Shown: positions 4,890-6,835 of the stretch, piece by piece
How the letters are laid out: each line of letters opens with the position of its first letter
Position numbering within the stretch: position 1 is the first letter of the stretch
DNA from: Calditrichia bacterium
Lineage (GTDB): Bacteria > Calditrichota > Calditrichia > RBG-13-44-9 > J042
Direction: 5' to 3'
Length of the DNA: 6,835 nt
NCBI GenBank assembly: GCA_030430345.1
Contig: JAUIFT010000145.1
Location: forward strand, 1-6,835
Made by a program: the position numbers and the translations under genes
The notes under the pieces: model-generated
Databases searched by the model: none
What the model saw: only the letters and a program-made list of their open reading frames with translations
Told to the model about the DNA's origin: nothing

Positions 4890-6835
4890 GTGTTCTTAAT
4901 CAGAATTACTAACAATTCATTTATCCGTCTGTTTCTGCGCAACTGCTGTTTGTGGATGCTTTGTGGAAATGCCGCTATCTCTCAGTCGGTGCAGCTCCCT
5001 TTCGATCATATTAATACACAAGATGGTCTTGCTCAAAGTTCCGTTTATACAATATTTCAGGATAAAACCGGTTACCTCTGGTTTGGTACACAGAGCGGCC
5101 TTAATAAATACGATGGCTATCAATTCACCACCTACATCCACGACCCTGCCGATACAAATTCCCTCTCCAATAATTGGGTCAGAGCTATCGTCGGCGCTCC
5201 CGATGGGAAGATTTGGGTTGGCACCCGCAATGGCGGTTTGAATCTGTTACATCCCCGCGATGGATTCTTCAATCGTTATATGCATAATCCCGATGATCCT
5301 TCCAGCGTTAGTAGCGACCGAATTACTTGCCTGTTAAGCGATGGTTCCGGCACGCTCTGGATTGGGACGGCAAATGGGGGTCTAAACCGCTTTAATGTTA
5401 ACGATACAACTTTCGCCAGTTTTCAAGGGCAATCCGCTGCTGGCAATGGCTTGCAAAGCAATCATATTACTGCATTGCGGGAAGATACTGCCGGACGGCT
5501 CTGGGTCGGCACGCAACGGGGACTTTATCAATTTGACCCGGAAAGTGAGCAGTTTAAAGGATTTTTCCCCAATCCGCATACCCTGCGCCATCCGGAAAAT
5601 GCCATAACAGCGATTTTTGAAAGCGCCCCCGATAACTTTTGGATTGGGACCCGGCAGGGCGTTTTTCAGCTTGATGCCGCAACAGGGATCTTCGAAAACC
5701 GTTCCAAACTTGCCGGCGGGAAAGTGGCCGGCCGGATCAGCGCTATTGACGGCGATTCACTCGGGAATCTCTGGATTGGCAGCTGGAACGATGGGTTAAC
5801 CTGTTATCATGAAGCGGAGAAGAGCTTTGCGAATTTTCAACATAACTTCCTCAATGAAAACAGCTTAAGCAGCGATCGTATTCAATCTATTTTTACCGAC
5901 CGGGATGGCTTGCTCTGGGTTGGCACCAGCGAAGGGGGCATCAATAAATATTCTCCCCATAAAAATAAATTTCAGCATATCTCCGCCCGGCGCGATGATC
6001 CGGATGGCTTGAACGACAATATCATTCGGGCCATTTACAAAAGTGATGAGAAAACCGTTTGGATTGGCACCCAGGGAGGAGGGATTAATAAAATTTCCCT
6101 GAAGGATGACTGGGAAAACTACCAGGTGACCCATTATGCTTTCAGATCATCCGGCGGCGGGGGCAGTAGTTCAGCCATTTCGGATATTGTCGCGGATGTA
6201 TATGGCACACTCTGGGTCAGTTCTTTTTCCCGGGGATTAGCCCGTTTCGAACCGCGCGGCGGCAAATTTAATTTTCTGCGCCATAGCCGGGATAATCCCG
6301 ATGGATTAAGCGCCAACAATATCCGTTCTTTGCTCGCGGATTCTTTGGGGGTTTTGTGGGTTGCCACCAATCGCGGCCTCAACCGCCTCGATCCGGCAAC
6401 CGGTAAAATCGATGTTTGGAAGCATTCCAGGAAAGATGATGCCACTATCAGCAGCAATAGCGTTAAAGTGATGCTGAAGGATAGCGAAGGCGCGCTTTGG
6501 GTGGGCACGGACAATGGTTTGAACCGGATTGAATTTCAGGAAAGAAGGAATAAGCATTCGTCCATTGCCAATATTACCCGCTATCTAAACGAGCCGGGAA
6601 ATACGGAAAAAATTAGTGATAACGAAATAAGCTATCTGTGGCAAAATACTCCGGGAGTTCTCTGGATCGGCACCATTGATGGCGGTTTGAATCGTTTGGA
6701 TATTGCGTCCGGCATATTCGAAGCCGTCACCGTTCAGAATGGCCTGGCCAGTAACTCGATTTATGCAATTCTTGGTGATCCGGAGGGAAACATCTGGATG
6801 AGCACCAATAAAGGCGTTACTCGTTATAATCCAAC
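4890..6835 (+). CDS. Exported two-component-regulator-propeller (Reg_prop) sensor protein, N-terminal part (cut by window edge)
   Basis: The frame is open for 648 codons to the right edge. Thirteen repeats of about 48 residues each carry the Reg_prop signature GxLWxGT, with Trp at 64, 109, 157, 205, 251, 295, 343, 391, 442, 490, 537, 592 and 636; most are preceded by an LSSNxI-like segment and followed by GGLNR. The first unit opens with TQDGLAQSSVYTIFQD (43-58). Full-length relatives have about 14 repeats forming two seven-bladed periplasmic propellers, then a Y_Y_Y domain, a membrane helix and a histidine kinase, GGDEF or other output domain, none of which is in view. Ligands are often oligosaccharides or other nutrients, but this cannot be read here. 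The GTG at 4890 is chosen because an in-frame TGA lies at 4884-4886 and it gives a signal peptide (residues 1-31, AIS|Q32); GAG at 4877-4879 is a weak ribosome binding site. ATG 4956 is the alternative but loses the signal peptide. Repeats 9, 10 and 13 have degenerate motifs (WVSS, WVAT, WMST). Confidence 0.9.
   Translation, partial: MFLIRITNNSFIRLFLRNCCLWMLCGNAAISQSVQLPFDHINTQDGLAQSSVYTIFQDKTGYLWFGTQSGLNKYDGYQFTTYIHDPADTNSLSNNWVRAIVGAPDGKIWVGTRNGGLNLLHPRDGFFNRYMHNPDDPSSVSSDRITCLLSDGSGTLWIGTANGGLNRFNVNDTTFASFQGQSAAGNGLQSNHITALREDTAGRLWVGTQRGLYQFDPESEQFKGFFPNPHTLRHPENAITAIFESAPDNFWIGTRQGVFQLDAATGIFENRSKLAGGKVAGRISAIDGDSLGNLWIGSWNDGLTCYHEAEKSFANFQHNFLNENSLSSDRIQSIFTDRDGLLWVGTSEGGINKYSPHKNKFQHISARRDDPDGLNDNIIRAIYKSDEKTVWIGTQGGGINKISLKDDWENYQVTHYAFRSSGGGGSSSAISDIVADVYGTLWVSSFSRGLARFEPRGGKFNFLRHSRDNPDGLSANNIRSLLADSLGVLWVATNRGLNRLDPATGKIDVWKHSRKDDATISSNSVKVMLKDSEGALWVGTDNGLNRIEFQERRNKHSSIANITRYLNEPGNTEKISDNEISYLWQNTPGVLWIGTIDGGLNRLDIASGIFEAVTVQNGLASNSIYAILGDPEGNIWMSTNKGVTRYNP

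Noticed and set aside
6134..6514. 126-codon open frame on the minus strand within the propeller sensor gene
   Set aside because: It is antisense to the regular Reg_prop repeats and its composition is what the reverse of those repeats gives; no motif is recognised.
5070..6815. Regular repetition of sequence coding LWIGT / GGLNR, resembling tandem DNA repeats
   Set aside because: The repeats are the protein-level Reg_prop blades; spacing varies from 44 to 55 codons and the DNA between motifs is diverged, so it is not a recent tandem array or CRISPR.

Overview
The window carries five protein genes. Four are on the minus strand and one is on the plus strand, and both end genes run off the window. 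No RNA gene, insertion sequence, CRISPR array or integration site was seen. The content suggests a bacterium of the Bacteroidota/FCB superphylum, for example Bacteroidota, Ignavibacteria, Calditrichota or a related candidate phylum. The pointers are a large two-component-regulator-propeller sensor, an S9 peptidase with a Lys/Pro/Ala-rich insertion, a secreted glutaminyl cyclase, and secreted proteins whose predicted mature N-terminus is glutamine. The Shine-Dalgarno sequences before the HIT and S9 genes are clear, which is less typical of core Bacteroidota, so the phylum is left open.

Layout, left to right: 1-195 (minus) is the N-terminal third of a Maf-family nucleotide pyrophosphatase. 379-729 (minus) is a complete HIT (HinT-like) nucleotide hydrolase. 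825-859 is a perfect 12-bp hairpin terminator. 889-3756 (minus) is a secreted 955-residue prolyl-oligopeptidase-family (S9) serine peptidase. 3757-3934 is an intergenic stretch with a candidate promoter for the peptidase and a long two-part hairpin. 3935-4723 (minus) is a secreted plant-type glutaminyl-peptide cyclotransferase. 4724-4889 is an AT-rich divergent promoter region with a 48-bp imperfect dyad. From 4890 to the right edge (plus) runs a secreted or membrane-anchored beta-propeller sensor with 13 visible Reg_prop repeats; its output domain lies outside the window.

How the genes may work together: the right two thirds encodes three exported proteins. The cyclotransferase converts N-terminal Gln to pyroglutamate. 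Its two neighbours, the S9 peptidase (predicted cleavage ALA|QS) and the propeller sensor (predicted cleavage AIS|QS), would each expose N-terminal Gln after signal peptidase I cleavage, so both are plausible substrates. The left part (HIT, Maf) is cytoplasmic nucleotide housekeeping, separated from the peptidase by the terminator. No clearly new system is visible. The points most worth checking are the Gln N-termini around the cyclase, a possible relic of a second propeller-sensor gene in the 3.8-kb intergenic region, and the missing output domain of the sensor.
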